Assembly: GCA_008973525.1 (NCBI GenBank)
Contig: WACJ01000048.1
Coordinates: 434,001 to 498,000 of the forward strand
Source of the DNA: Stenopsyche tienmushanensis
Taxonomy: Eukaryota > Arthropoda > Insecta > Trichoptera > Stenopsychidae
Reading direction: 5' to 3'
DNA: 64,000 bases
Shown here one piece after another: positions 22,872 through 35,398 of this stretch. The number at the start of each line of letters is the position of its first letter. The stretch's first letter is position 1. The notes beneath the pieces are model-generated. The model saw only the letters and a list, made by a program, of their open reading frames with translations. It was not told where the DNA came from and ran no database searches. Both the position numbers and the translations under genes were made by a program.

Positions 22872-23545
22872 GTACCATGTTGCTAAGGGAGAGCGAGCTG
22901 ATTCCCAGCTCCTCCCGTAGGATGTCCCTTTCGGTGCTCCATGCTGGGCAAACAAATGTTGTGTGTGCAGCATCGTCGTACACCGCTCCGCAGTAGTGGC
23001 ACTCTGGGCCAGTCACTTTGCCTATTTTGTGTAGGTAGCTACTAAAACAGCCATGCCCGGTGAGGACCTGGGTAAGTGGTAGCTCAGTTGACCGTGCTTT
23101 CTGGCTACCCAGGTTCTCAGGTTCGGTATTAGTTCGTGCGTCCACCGACCCTTAGCGGAGTTGTCCCATCGACAACTGCTTTGCTTAGCGTTGTTCTTGA
23201 CTTTACCTTTCTGTATTGCCTGTTTCTTGTAAACGAATTGGTCGACTGGTTGTATGGCAGTCAGTACCAGAACGACATCTTCCGACACTGTGCGATATGC
23301 AGCAGCCACCCTGATTGCGCTCCTTCTCTGGACTCTGGCCATGTTGAGCCTGGCCCTTTCAATTTGTAGTGCCTCAACCTATACTCGCGCGCCATACAAC
23401 AGTATCGAGTGCATTACCTCGTTGTAGAGTCGGCTCCTGTTTGTTTTTGGGTTACCAATGTTGGGCATCAACCTAGCCAAGTTCTCTGCCTTTGCAGCCG
23501 CCAGTATTTGATCTCGCGTGTGGGAGTACGGTGTTAATTTGCAGC
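22872..23545 (-). pseudogene. R1-clade LINE reverse-transcriptase C-terminus and tail, broken
   Basis: Reading the minus strand from 23545, NRSRLYNEVMHSILLYGARV is the thumb end of reverse transcriptase. RRSAIRVAAAYRTVSED follows, then RWTHELIPNLRTWV, then a zinc-binding C-terminus (CHYCGAVYDDAAHTTFVCP, a CxxC...HxxxxC pattern). This order is that of R1/TRAS-type LINE ORF2, which reverse-transcribes its RNA at the target site. A stop follows ARV and frameshifts break the rest, including an extra KQSSC segment at 23180. It is 5' truncated at about 23545. Confidence 0.85.
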
Positions 23546-24886
23546 ATATATTTATAGATTTGCAACATTTTTGCCCCCTAATATAACATCTTTATCCAGT
23601 GCACAAAATTAAAATCGCGTATAAAATAGAGGAATGTACGTAGTGCTATTGAGTGTTTCAATATTGCCAAATATTGTATTGATCTTCAGTAACAATGAAA
23701 CCATTGCAATTCAAGGCAAAGAGCTCAAATTTATAGTTCAATTGTCCTTCGCCAATTGTCCATTCTTTAAGCCGGGTGGTATATAGAAGTCTTTGATATT
23801 AATTTCTAATTTGCATTTAAACAATCTTCTCTTTGTAATAATTTATCATTTCAGCACCCAAAGCTTTTACGTTAATTATTTAAGTCTCTTATCTATTCGA
23901 TTCTATTCATAGTTTTATAGTACCTATTTGCAACGATTTTAATCGCTCTACATTAGCACGTATGAAACTATTCGTTAATCTAATAACTGGAACAAGTCTG
24001 TAGTTAGTCTGTATGTTCATTACCATAGAACTTAATGGTGGACACTGTCATGAAATTTGAATAGGCAATGAAAGCCAAAGTTTGCTCAGTTAATCCCTCG
24101 GACCGTCATCACATCACAAATTTATCGAGTGATAACACTAACGTGTCAACGGACCTCTGTGTCATAAGGACGTGGACGTCGAATTCATCGTCACATTCGT
24201 CAAAGTTGACATCGATTTATCGTCAAATTTTCCTCGACTTGCTTATCGTCCAATTTCAGTCATTTTTCAAGGGCGACGAATTATATGGGGTACGTTGCCA
24301 ACTCACGACACGTCGCTTAGAGACAAGGGACAATCAATACGTCTTGTGTTGGTCCTAATTCAATATCAACCCTGACGTATGATTTATTCTATTAATTTCA
24401 TCTTAAAACGAATAAAGAAGATTGCTTGTGTTCACGGACATCTTTTTTTACATCCAGCATGATTCGCCGAGTGAAAAATGGTCTTCGTGGAAGTTTTTTT
24501 TAAAGTGCGAGTACAATATACAAGTTAAGCTATAGTAAATCTCCAACGACCGAAGAAAAGTTCGTAGACAGAAAAAAATTAAAACTTGAGATTACATCCA
24601 TTTTACAAATGGTGTCCCTTGAACCACAACGTTTTTATACACCGTAGTATATTTCTATATATTAAAAACTTTATATAGTGCCGATACTCAAGCGAAGTAT
24701 TTCGAACCAATTTGACCAAATTATAAGTTTGAGAAAAAATCTGTAACGTTTCGAGGGCGCTTGCCAACTTTGCAAGCCCCCGCTTCGTTGCCTTCGCCGC
24801 TGTCAAAGTATCCACCTGTGATTTTATTCAGTCGCAAAGACTGCACCTCGGGGTCATTAGAGGTAGGGTTCTCTTTGATTATCTCT
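23546..24886. other. AT-rich DNA, no supported gene
   Basis: No repeat or splice-bounded exon was recognised. Confidence 0.4.
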
Positions 24887-24998
24887 ATCATTATTAGTCG
24901 ATAAATTTGGGTTAACGATCTATACAATCGTACGATGTACACAAGATACTCTTATCGTCTCTGTCTGTCTCCGAGCTCAACGTGTAAGAATAAAACTC
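24887..24998 (+). mobile_element. piggyBac-related fragment
   Basis: ATCATTATTAGTCGATAAAT, the GATCTATACAATCGTACGATG block, CAAGATACT and the CTGTCTGTCTCCGAGCTCAACG block match 35620-35730. Neither terminus is kept. Confidence 0.6.
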
Positions 24999-26639
24999 TG
25001 TTTAAAGCGTTTACATTTCTTTAAAAAATTTAAACAGAAAATCATTTAATGAAGTTAGATCTGCATTGCATTGTGGGTGGAGACTTGTTTTAAATCACAT
25101 TGATGAATGTAAACTTGAACTCTGTGAAGAAAGTCCTATACGGTATGAACTCCATTCTTGATGATAGATCCAAGCTTCATCTTATGTCGTTTAACATTAG
25201 AAAACATATTCTGGAGCTTCATATGGGACATTGAACCATTCCACTTTCGGGTACTTTCTTTGGAAGTCGCTTCCATGAATGATCCAGTGTGAGGGTTACA
25301 CCAAAAAATGAGCAGAATCCCTGTAATCCATTTATTATCGTCTTCCTTGGCTGGTACCCATCGTATTTAAATATGTAACATGTTAAAACCAAAATAGATT
25401 TCCCACTAGATTAATCAGAACACATTTTACATTATCTATAATATCCTACTTCAAGTAATTCTAAAGACTTACAGCAATAATATATTATTTTCTGTCGCTC
25501 AAATACAAAATCAATGTAGACAACTCCCCTTGAATACGCAGTTGTCTCAATTAAATGCTTTGAATACTCAGAATGATAACTCAACTCGAACAGTAGCTCA
25601 AACCAAATCACTACGCCTATTCATAAGCGTGTATTAAATCACAACAATCGGTATATGTAAGCTTATAAATATTCTAATCGCATCCAAACATTTGTCATGG
25701 AGCCGCTATAGCCACCCCGGCACCACCCCGGATACCCAAAGAATGCTATATTGCAAAAGACAGGACCGTTACACCCTGTCAGCCACCCGAGGGGCCTTTG
25801 CCCTGTTATCCAATATCATCCTGTCTTGCAAATAACATAGGCATCTATATATATGACAACGTGAGGTATGGACGTAAGTTAAAAGGACAAATCTCTCTCG
25901 GCTTGCCCTCTCTGAATTTCATAACACCCCTCCCGACCCACGAATAATTCTTCCCGAATGGCCCTGGATTTATTTCATATTCCAAATGTCACAGGGCTTT
26001 CCACGTGCTTTTCGCCAAAGTGGAGTTTCATCAAAAGAATAGTTATTTATGACCAAATTTTGACATGGTATATTGTTCTTAGACTCTTGTTGTAGAGAGC
26101 TGTGGAAAAAAAACGATGATTGATTTGAAACATTGAAGATTGTTTTCGTTCGATCACGTCGAAGCAGATTTCGTTCAATTTAGGAAAATAAATAATGAGA
26201 CCATAAAATAGAACAGTATTTTAATGAACGACGACGATAATAATTATGTATAATAATTTTCGAAGCCTGATGCATTAAATTGAAATCTACAAAGCTGCTT
26301 TTTTGTCTACAAGTAGTTTAGATTAGTTATCGTTAAATAAACGTCGTCTACTTTCCATACAAGATGGCTAGGGCTTTGGTATACATGGCTAAAGATATAG
26401 CGTCGGAACATGATTGAAGTATTGCAACTTTCAAAGCATTGCAATATTAAATACATAAGATATTTTTAATAAGCAGCCAGAACATTATTTCAGTATTGTA
26501 AGTATAAGATATTTATATAATATTTATTTTTACAGGCACAATTGTTATACATATCAGCAACAACATCATCGCGGTAGAATGATGATTATTTAAAATGTGA
26601 TCCCTACTCAAATGGTTAACTCTATTGGACCAGAAATCG
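24999..26639. other. single-copy DNA with a hairpin
   Basis: No coding or transposon matches. An imperfect inverted repeat pairs TATTGCAAAAGACAGGA (25749-25765) with TCCTGTCTTGCAAATA (25819-25834) around a C/G-rich 53-bp loop. Confidence 0.4.
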
Positions 26640-27255
26640 TAAGACAGAGATGGGTATCTTGCATCTCATCATATACGGCAAAGTCGTGCCGTAAAAGTAC
26701 CCCTACACGTCTAAACATTCGCAATATATTATAATTTTTTTAATAATAATATAGAAACTCGTAAATGTTCATATTTACTATTCAACAAAAAATCGCATTC
26801 CAAAGAATATTTTAATCACAGTCATAAAATTTAGGTATAATTAACTGATAACTTTCGTTCGAGTTGTCTTGAGAGCAGGCGTTTGTTTTGATAATTAAGA
26901 TACTCGCATTATTCTTATAGTTGACCAATTTTGTTATTCTCCCTTGAATGATCTGGAGTGGTGTCATTAGCCGAGTATCACCACTCCTTTGCAAAATCTA
27001 CTCCTTCAGAAGTAAACTAGCAGGCTTGCATGTTAACCCTGTCCTTTTATTTTCGCAACACATTAATGGGCAAAAATAGCTGAACAAAAGCATATACCAT
27101 GCAAGTTAAACACATTAAAAATATATTCCAAAGAAATAAAGGAATATTGTGTACTATCAACAGTGTTAAGGTTCATTTATTGAGCCTGATTCATTATCAA
27201 GCCTGTTACACGTTGCAGCGGATCTAACAGCAAAGTGGATTTACATTAGAGCGTA
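26640..27255 (-). mobile_element. piggyBac-related, diverged, interrupted copy
   Basis: The block at 26645-26730 (GACAGAGATGGGTATCTTGCATC, GTAAAAGTACCCCTACACG) and the block at 27163-27250 (CAGTGTTAAGGTTCATTTATTGA, ACAC-TTGCAGCG, AAAGTGGATTTAC) are the two halves of the family seen at 2383 and 32329. About 430 bp of unrelated sequence separates them. Confidence 0.5.
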
Positions 27256-29487
27256 GCGTGTATGTTCTCCGATTTGAAAGGATTAAATAGCTTTGATTTA
27301 TTTTGGCTCCATCTAAATTTTCTCATGGATTATAAAAAATAAAAAAAATTTAATTTAGTTAAAATTAGTTTGACATTTATAGAGTGGGTAAATTGACCCA
27401 CATCACCATTCAGATGATTTAAATTATAATATATCGTATGCAACATAATGAATATGACGATTTCGCTTAATAACAGTCTTAATTGCATGAATTACGTTGA
27501 TAAAACCTGTTTAAGCGCTAATAATAAAATTAATTGATTAATTAATATCACAATTCATAGTTGCAATTTTTTACACTGGCAATAATATAAAATTTACGCA
27601 TCCGAGAGAAACGTCAAAATGTACGATCGGAACATAACACGATTAAATTCGACCATAACGAAGCGCACAAAATCGACGCTTTTATTGACGAATAAAAATA
27701 TTTGTTGATTGTTTTGGTGTTAATATATTTTTTAAATGATTTAAAATTCATGATGTGTTCGTTTATTATTCAGTTTGGTGTATTAAATCCGAATGTATGA
27801 AATCGGATTGATGAGTCTGAATTCCACGAACTTCAACCATAATTCTCACAAAGCAGACAGCTTCCGATCCAGGAAACAACTAGCTGTCAAACAATGAACC
27901 GTACTGTGTTGCGAAGTATGAATATGTTAACGGACCGCATAGCTGTCAAAATAAATAAGATTAAAGCGGAAACAGATTCGCTCGAAACATACGCGGCAAT
28001 GGAGATATATTCAAACCGACGCTATCCGATTAACGTCATCACGATGTACGCGATTCACGCGTCTTATTTCAATGCGCACCCAAAACTAAAAAAGGGGACG
28101 AAGTGAAACGGCCATTTTTCCCCATTTGTAATCGATATTTGCAAATATTCAAAGATATATATTCTTTCAACGCATTAATTCCGCACTTATGACAAATATT
28201 ATTTTCGGGTGAAATTCGATGATGACACGAGCGTGGGTGTTTTCTTCGCCCACTGTCGCCAGGGGCGCAAAAGAGACGTCCATTACGACGGGCAACTTAT
28301 ATCGAGCCAAGTATAAATTATTTTCAACCCTCATATTCATCACTGAAATAATAGCTTCCCCGCGAATAAATAGCCTCCGATCAAAGCCTCATTAGCGTCG
28401 ATTTTATATCGCGTAAAGACATACACTGTGTAAATATGTGCGCTTTAATTGGATTTGGCTCTCGACCGTGGACGATTTTGTATGATATTTATTTACCAAA
28501 GCATGTTTGTTCTAGTCATTTAAGCACTTTGGGCGCCCCTTTTTACGGCCTTTCCCAGCAAAAGAGTCTAAACAATTAGATCAGCATGAACGACATGAAA
28601 GAGCCGTCCGAAACGTCTATAAATATTGGCTGAATTATTCATCTCGAGTGTCTTGAGCAATGTCATTAATTAATAAAATGACCGCTCTTGATGCTCGTAT
28701 TTGCATTTTTGATCCCAACATGTCAACAATCACTTGCCTTTTGGATTCGTTACCGTCCTTATGACGCTGAATAGAATTTCATTATGATATATGGACATGC
28801 GACGTAATATATATTGGTTGGGTTCGTGGAAGACACGGGACAGAAAATGACCGAGGAAAGAATTTACGACCAAAGTATATTGATTGGACTCTGACTGTCC
28901 ATCTCATATAAACAATATGGCCATTGATTATTGCTTCTCGTTAAAGAGCTCGTTAATATCCTTTGAAATGTATATATGTATTAGAAGTTACTATGTTCGC
29001 TGGACCGAACGTCTGTTTACGCGCGCAACACCCAGTATCTCCATTCCAAAATCGCATATAATAACATCTAGCAAGTACGATTTCTTTGAATATCAGCAAA
29101 GTAGTAAACATATGGAAGAAAACAGGTAATCAAGTCTTCGAAGCAGTTAAATCTAGTATCGCATTATTCAATATTTGCTGTTTTACATACATATTAATTA
29201 ATGTAATGCAGAACTATGGCCTCTCCAATACCCTTTCAAGAATACAAATCACGGACATGCTATAGGATTTGTGCGTTTAATTCGTTTTAAGCTTGATCAT
29301 TAAGGCGTTAGGCGCTTATTAGATTAAAAAAAACTTCCTGATCATAAAAAAACTGCAACTAAATTGTTTACATCCCTGTTTATACAACAGTTTTCACAAC
29401 CCAATCTAAAATATTAGCGAAACGCTATATTTTATTTTAAGTATGACTCAAATCAAGACCTGAGCAAATGCCTATTTTTTTCTCAAA
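27256..29487. other. single-copy DNA, candidate conserved non-coding block
   Basis: No transposon matches. Between 27440 and 28700 there are runs of homeodomain-like ATTAATTA words, TTTGCAT and GC-mixed stretches typical of insect regulatory DNA. No exon could be supported. Confidence 0.35.
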
Positions 29488-30147
29488 TACACTTAAGCTT
29501 TTTTTGTGCGATTTCGAAGTTATGCGGTTTTTAAAGCAATTTCTTTTTAATTTCATAAAGCGTACGTATCGAGATATTTTTGGATAAAATAGGAAATAAA
29601 TCATAAAAAGGAATTCCAATATTCCTACTAGATTATTGTCAAAAAAAATTATTTAACTGATTTTTTTTAAACAGTTGCCAGTTTGTGCCACTTTTTCACT
29701 AATTATGAATTATATGGTTGGAAAGAGAAAATCTACACAGAACAATGGTTACATTGACACTGGGTATACTATTTCTTCCGAAGTAGAGAGCGATTTTAAG
29801 TCATATCGAAAATTATCATACAGCGATGACAGTTTGTAATTAAAATAATTAGTATTTCTCTAATGAATGTCTAGCATTTGAAATGCCATATGTCAGACAT
29901 ACTTAAAATTTTACCAATGATACAAGACGTCCTCTAAATATTACCAAAAATGTTATATATTGTTTTCCTGTTTTTTTTTTATTAACTTTTTTTTATGCGA
30001 TTTTGGATATAATTTATATAGCTGTTTCAAAGATATGCGGTTTTTAAAATTCATGGAACGCATCTTCACTTTTTCTATGTAAGTCATAGCTTTTTTTGTG
30101 CGATTTTCCGCGGAACGCATTTATCGCACAAAAAAGATTTAAGTGTA
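29488..30147 (-). mobile_element. 'family T' Tigger-like element, copy 3, inverted
   Basis: The left end (A)TACACTTAAGC-TTTTTTTGTGCGA and the right end ...GATTTAAGTGTA are family T termini with TA flanks, inverted relative to 17565. A 60-codon frame on the plus strand at 29657-29839 (with MVGKRKSTQNNGYIDTGYTI and ESDFKSYRKLSYSDDSL before a stop) is shared with copy 5, where it carries a 2-bp deletion. It could be the last part of a lost transposase; no catalytic motif is present. Confidence 0.6.
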
Positions 30148-30229
30148 CTCAAATATTAATGTCGAACGTCTGACGATGAAACATTTATTAATTGTAGGGA
30201 TGGTATATTATGGATATTTAAAATAAGTG

Positions 30230-30790
30230 TATTCCGTTCTGTACTGAGAACACGCTAGCGTGTTCATATGTAAACCCATTATTCTCTCAAGACCGCGCAG
30301 CGTGTAACAAGTTTGTACATCAATAAATGCACCTTGACACTATTAATATTGTTATTTTTTGCATTAGCACATAATATTCGTATATTGGTTCGATTTTTCC
30401 GCGAATAATATTGTTTTGTATAGTAAAGTTTAGTCTACACGTGCACTTGTGAATAATATATTTTTTTGTGATTTTGGTTATGGTTTCTAACCACAATAAA
30501 TCTTATCTTAATGTTCAACTTGTATAGCATCTGCCTGCTGTTGTTTATTTCATATTTTTCCTATTGATGTCGAGTAAAGAACTCATAGATTATTTTGATT
30601 TGATGTTTAATGTCGATTTGTACAACCTTGTAATAAGCCAACCGGACTTGTATGCTTTAGAAACATTCTCAAAATCAGATGATGATACAAACAGAATCAA
30701 ACATGTACAATGTCACTAAAGATGAAATGAGAGTGTGGTTAGGTTTATTACTGAGCGCATGAAATGATTTAGTGTATACAAAGCATAAAA
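30230..30790 (+). pseudogene. piggyBac transposase remnant with left-end sequence
   Basis: The left part (30280-30350: ACCGCGCAGCGTGTAACAAG, TTTGTACATCAATAAATG) is the subterminal sequence of the piggyBac MITEs in this window. Downstream, a plus frame at about 30568-30717 encodes SSKELIDYFDLMFNVDLYNL. After a one-base shift, YNVTKDEMRVWLGLLL follows at 30700-30750. These correspond to the N-terminal part of piggyBac transposases, where 'PxxxFxLFFxxEL' precedes 'VTxxEMxxFLGLLI'. The catalytic DDD domain is missing after 30790. It is the only coding link for the family. Confidence 0.75.
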
Positions 30791-31769
30791 CAACCGATAA
30801 AATTTTATTATATATTACACAAACATATTTTTAAAAAAAGCAAAATATTAGCATTTCTACGGATACATTAGTTTATTTTTAATATCCACTTTCATTCTTG
30901 AGCCTGTGCTCTTTTTTTGGCTGTGGATTGCTTCGTCTTCAAGCGATGACACATTTTATTTATTCTGAAATTTTGTTATGGTAATGTGTCAAATCGATCA
31001 TGCCGCGAAATTGACGCTTCGTCTTCAGGTAATCTTCATGAAATCTTCATTATTTTGACAGAATGGAAGTTGACTCCAAAACAAAATAGAGATTCCATTG
31101 TCTGCTGATTTTCCATCGAGCAAGAAACGTGTCCATTGTTATTTAAAATGAGAACTAGCTACGCGCACATGGGGACCTCTTGAATTGCAAATTCGTCTTC
31201 TATCAGGAGAAGCCTTCTTTGTCGATTCTTTCACAGAATAAATAGCTCGAATCACGATGATTTATTACAGCGATCTTCGTCAGAGTGTTTCGAGTCGAAA
31301 TTTCGAAATACATTTGAATATTTTTTTTTTTCAAAGTAGGATTTTCTGAAGCATTGTTTCGTGAATCACGGCAGAATCCCGAGATTCACACTGCCAAAGA
31401 CCTGAATGTCCACTTTGCATGAGACTTGTCTTCGTCATGCGGTTGTGCTCCCGCCATCCGAACCGTAACTCACAGGCCATTGTTACAAAATAATTTATTC
31501 CGTCCATTGATTATATTTGACAATTATACGTTAGTGTCCTAATGGTGTGGGGGGATTACGAAATTTAAGAAGATGGCCCCTGTCAACGTTGACAATTGGA
31601 GAGCACGCATATGTGGGACGCGTTTCGATTCCATTCTTGTGGAATGATCGAGTACGTTAATTAATGCGATTAAAACTGGTTTACAACCGCTTACGATCGA
31701 ATAATACCGAATCAAACGCGATTAACAGGAGAGCACAAACTTTGGTGTCTGAGGAACAGGAATCTGCCA

Positions 31770-32050
31770 TTAACCTCTTAAAGAGGTAAAACACAGACCT
31801 GTGTCGGAATTCAATTGATTCAGAAAGCGCATTCTAACACGTTTAGCTCGGAGACGGATAGAGACGGAGAGTGTCTTGCATGTCGAAATTGGAGAAAAAC
31901 AGAGACTAGTTTGCATGTAGGAGATTGTGAATGGAAGACAGAGATGGACAGAGTATCTTGCGTACATCATGTTGTATCATGTTGAGTATGGCGTGAAACT
32001 GAGAAAGTGAGAAAATCTTGCGTATATCGTACGACTATTGTACTAACAAC
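31770..32050 (-). mobile_element. piggyBac-related right-end fragment
   Basis: TTAACCTCTTAAAGAGGTAA at 31770 is the right terminus of the family with its TTAA, read in reverse. AAGCGCATTCTAACACG and a GGACAGAGTATCTTGCGTAC block follow, the latter duplicated with changes at 32005-32035. The left half is absent. Confidence 0.6.
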
Positions 32051-32328
32051 ATTTTGATCTTCCATGTCCTGAGTTTGGATCCAAATTTGATTCCCAAATA
32101 ATGTTATGTTAATAGCCAGGAATGTAATGCTTCATATGAAATGGCATAAACATTCTTGGCATCCTGTACTAAATTTTAATGCATGTTATACTATTACTGT
32201 CCCACTACAAATTTCTAAGCATCAAAGTAATTAAGCCGGCTTTTAATTTAAACACTTCATCGGCTGACAATAAAAGACTTTCGATTTGTTGCATTATTCG
32301 TTAAAAATGAGGGTGACCATATGGTAAC

Positions 32329-32750
32329 AGTCAATATCAATGAATCGGAGACATTGCGTCTCATCATACAATCGTACATCGTGCTGCAAAGGTGCCCCTA
32401 CACGTCTATATATTCTCAAACATATAACATATAGCGCATCATTTTCAATGTCAAGTCATCACATCAATCATCAACAGATGACGATAAAATAAACATTAAA
32501 ATTATAATGGAATTTGTCCGCATCTTAGATCGCTGCAGGTTTTAGAATCATAATAAATAGTTAAAAGCCACATAAATCGATTATATACTTAAAACTCAGC
32601 CTTGGTATCATAAGTGATTCTATTTGAAACGCTGATATGGAACCCAACGGTATCAACGGTGTTAAGGTTAATTTATTGACATACAAGCTTTATTCACGCT
32701 GCGCGGCTCTGAGAGAAAATTGGATTTACATAAGAACACGCAACATGTGC
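32329..32750 (-). mobile_element. piggyBac-related copy without termini
   Basis: The order of blocks is the same as at 2383 and 47214: ATACAATCGTACATCGTGCTG, GGTGCCCCTACACGTC, AGCGCATCATTTTC, GTGTTAAGGTTAATTTATTGAC, ACGCTGCGCGG and AATTGGATTTACAT. It is non-coding. Confidence 0.55.
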
Positions 32751-34189
32751 GTATTAATTTCACGCCCCGGAACGTTTTTCTTACTTAATATCTATCATAT
32801 TTGACTCCCGAAATTATATCACAAAATAATTTATAATATTTATGATTTAAAAGATCCATTTTGATGATAAAAATTAAGTGTTTTCTGTAAATATGGGCTG
32901 AAATTATCATGGCATTTCATTAGTTTATGACAACATAAATTTTTATTATATATTTATTCTATTCATTTCCCATTAATTTCTAGATTATTCTCGACCATTA
33001 AAGGCTTTAACTATTCCCCTATTACATTAGAATTTTGCTTCGTTATCGTTCATAATAGATTAACATCCAAATTCTGAGAATGAGCAGACCTTGACTCATA
33101 TTCAACGCTGTGTTTCCTGACCATTAAGTTGGAACTGGGCGATAGTCCTCATCAGAAGTGGATTTAAATAGCTCAAAATATGGACGAATATTAATATTAT
33201 ACAATTTCAAAAGGGTTTCAAAAGACTGGTGACGTTAATAACAAGGATAGATTGTAAATCCACGCATTGTGTTACATATCTAAAACCAACCATATGAACG
33301 TAAATATTCGACGGCCATTCAATGCTGCTATAAAAATTGGAATAGTATAAAGTTTATATTTAGAGATGATCCAGATCGAACGCGTTGAGATGATTTCCAG
33401 GAAATTTGCGCAACAAACTGTGGCTCGCGTGACACACTTCCGAATTTGTTCGGATTCGCACACTGTGAATCATTCGCCAAGAGTCGGAGTAGACTTGGCT
33501 GCGAACCCACGCTGGATTTATCATGGAGACGCAATTCACTTCGAATAATAACAAGAAATGTTGCTCTCCAAAATTTCGAATCTTCAGATTATGTATATGT
33601 GCGACTGGCTGCTCGCCAAGAAGTAACGTTATGCATTTTAGGGGTTCCGAACCGTTTCACCCGTGCTCAGTGAGATTGCTCGGCTGTGAAATGATTATAC
33701 AATCAGCATTTAAGTTTTCTGCTAGGAAGCTGCTAAAGAATTCATCCCGAGGTTTGGTTCAATTAGCCGGAGTATATGGCGTTTCCGGAAGGTCCGAATT
33801 TGCTTCTTCATAAGCATATGCAGATGAGTACTCCGCGAGATGAGTCAATGAACTAATACAATGGCGCCAGACCATAATATGTTAAGATATGAAATGCTTC
33901 AATACCCAACTAACATTCCCATTTGAGACATCATTGACGACTACGCCTCTGTTAATAGACAAAATTAATATGAATTTCCAAACGACATAGCAATCTGTAT
34001 ATTCATGAAATAATTTATAATTCATATGAATATGGCTCAATCCAACTCTATTTATACCAGGAAAAGCGTTATTTCTTATGGCTTTTCACACAATCACATT
34101 TGTCATATTTCATTGAAATACAATTGAAATTAAATATCATAGCTCTTTCGTAATCTGTATCAATCTCGTAGTGGTAATTCTCAAGAATT
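32751..34189. other. single-copy DNA, no supported gene
   Basis: A more GC-balanced patch at 33360-33830 carries overlapping open frames on both strands. None has a recognisable domain or splice signals, and simultaneous openness in several frames points to composition. Confidence 0.35.
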
Positions 34190-34262
34190 AAATGTATCGA
34201 TGGACTAATGGTTAGACTATCTGACTTATAACTCGAGTAGACTTTCGATTCATAGTACACCA
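34190..34262 (+). ncRNA. tRNA-like relic (possible SINE head)
   Basis: GGACTAATGGTTAGAC followed 30 bp later by TTTCGATTCATAG has the spacing of polymerase III A and B boxes. A CTTATAA anticodon-loop-like heptamer lies between. The acceptor and T stems do not pair well, so this is not a functional tRNA gene. Confidence 0.2.
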
Positions 34263-34289
34263 AAGTGGCAGATAATAATCAGTATAGAT

Positions 34290-34700
34290 CAGGAATTGAA
34301 TCGAAAACCGATAAAACCGTTATTTTGCTGTAACGAAAATCAGAACTAAACTAATCTGAACATATCGGTTATATCGGTTCAGTACACGTATGATTCAAAA
34401 GAGAGTATAATTGATTTTTGTGTTGTTATAATTTGCTCTTTGTTCATCCTGCCAATTGTTCTGTTAAATCAATGCTTCGAATAATATTGTTACGAATCCA
34501 AATTTCAGCTCTTAATCATTTTTAACGAAGATTAAAGAGGGTAGAATGCGTCTTATATAAGTAGGAATAAAATATTCTAAACTATGCTAGAAAATAAGTT
34601 TTGAATACAAATTAAAACACTTTAAAAATCAGCCGGAGCTGAATCGAAAACCGGAAAAACCGTTATTTTTAAAAATCGGAACGAAAACTGTAATCAAACC
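34290..34700 (+). mobile_element. hAT-like nonautonomous element with ACCGGT-rich ends
   Basis: AATCGAAAACCG(G)-AAAACCGTTATTTT occurs at 34299 and again at 34651, bracketing a shared interior (TTTGCTCTTTG, CAATTGTTCTGTTAAATCAAT, TAGGAATAAAATATTCTAAA). Related ends are at 44243 (CAGGGCCTCAAACCGG), 47755-47954 (ending TTCAAAGCCCTG) and 52008 (CATGGCTTCGAACCG). CAGGGC...GCCCTG tips suggest the hAT superfamily. No transposase. Confidence 0.45.
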
Positions 34701-34824
34701 AATATAAATATTTAGAACTGAAACACTTGATGGTCTAAACATATTCCAAGCTTTCCAAGATCACTTTGATGGATAATAAAAATAAAATTTTGGCTGTTCT
34801 TAATGAATGGATATGTAGTTTAAA

Positions 34825-35376
34825 TACACTCAAGCCTTTTTTTTGTGCGATTTCGAAGTTATGCGGTTTTTTTAAAGCATTTTTTTTAGTGACGCGGCAA
34901 CTTGGCCAGTCCTACCTTAATGAAATATTTTAACGCGTTTTTCTCGAAACTTCTTTTTTCAACGCGGTCGACATCATATCTCAAGTTTTAATTAATCAGT
35001 TTACTTCAAACTGGGTACGAATCTTTTCTATATAACCCTCTATTATTCCCACCAGATTTATGTCAAAATTTATTTAAAAAAAAAAACTGATAAAATAAGG
35101 CCAAAAAATGACTTAACTGAATTTTGACGTCCTTTAAATGTTACCGAAAATGATATTTTTATAATTGCCTTAATGTTTTCCTATTTTTTTATTAACTTTT
35201 TTTATGCGATTTTGGATATATTTTATATAGCTATTTCAAAGTTATGCGGTTTTTAAAATTCATGGAACGTATCTTCACTTTTTATATGTAAGTCATGGTT
35301 TTTTATGTGCGATTTATTTTTGTGCGATTTTCGGCGGAACGCATCTACCACCGCAAAAAAAAAGTTTTAATTGTAT
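34825..35376 (-). mobile_element. 'family T' Tigger-like element, copy 4, inverted
   Basis: The left end TACACTCAAGCCTTTTTTTTGTGCGA and the right end GTTTTAATTGTA are family T termini. The GCGATTTCGAAGTTATGCGG and ATGGAACGTATCTTCACTTTT blocks are kept. The interior is shortened and has no frame. Confidence 0.6.
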
Positions 35377-35398
35377 ATTAATTTACTTCATATGCCTT

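Noticed and set aside
22364..22996. Overlapping open frames on both strands as genes
   Set aside because: They arise from the GC-rich LTR and the LINE tail in wrong frames.
33272..33813. Cluster of open frames on both strands as an exon
   Set aside because: Several frames are open at once, none with a domain or splice sites, which suggests composition.
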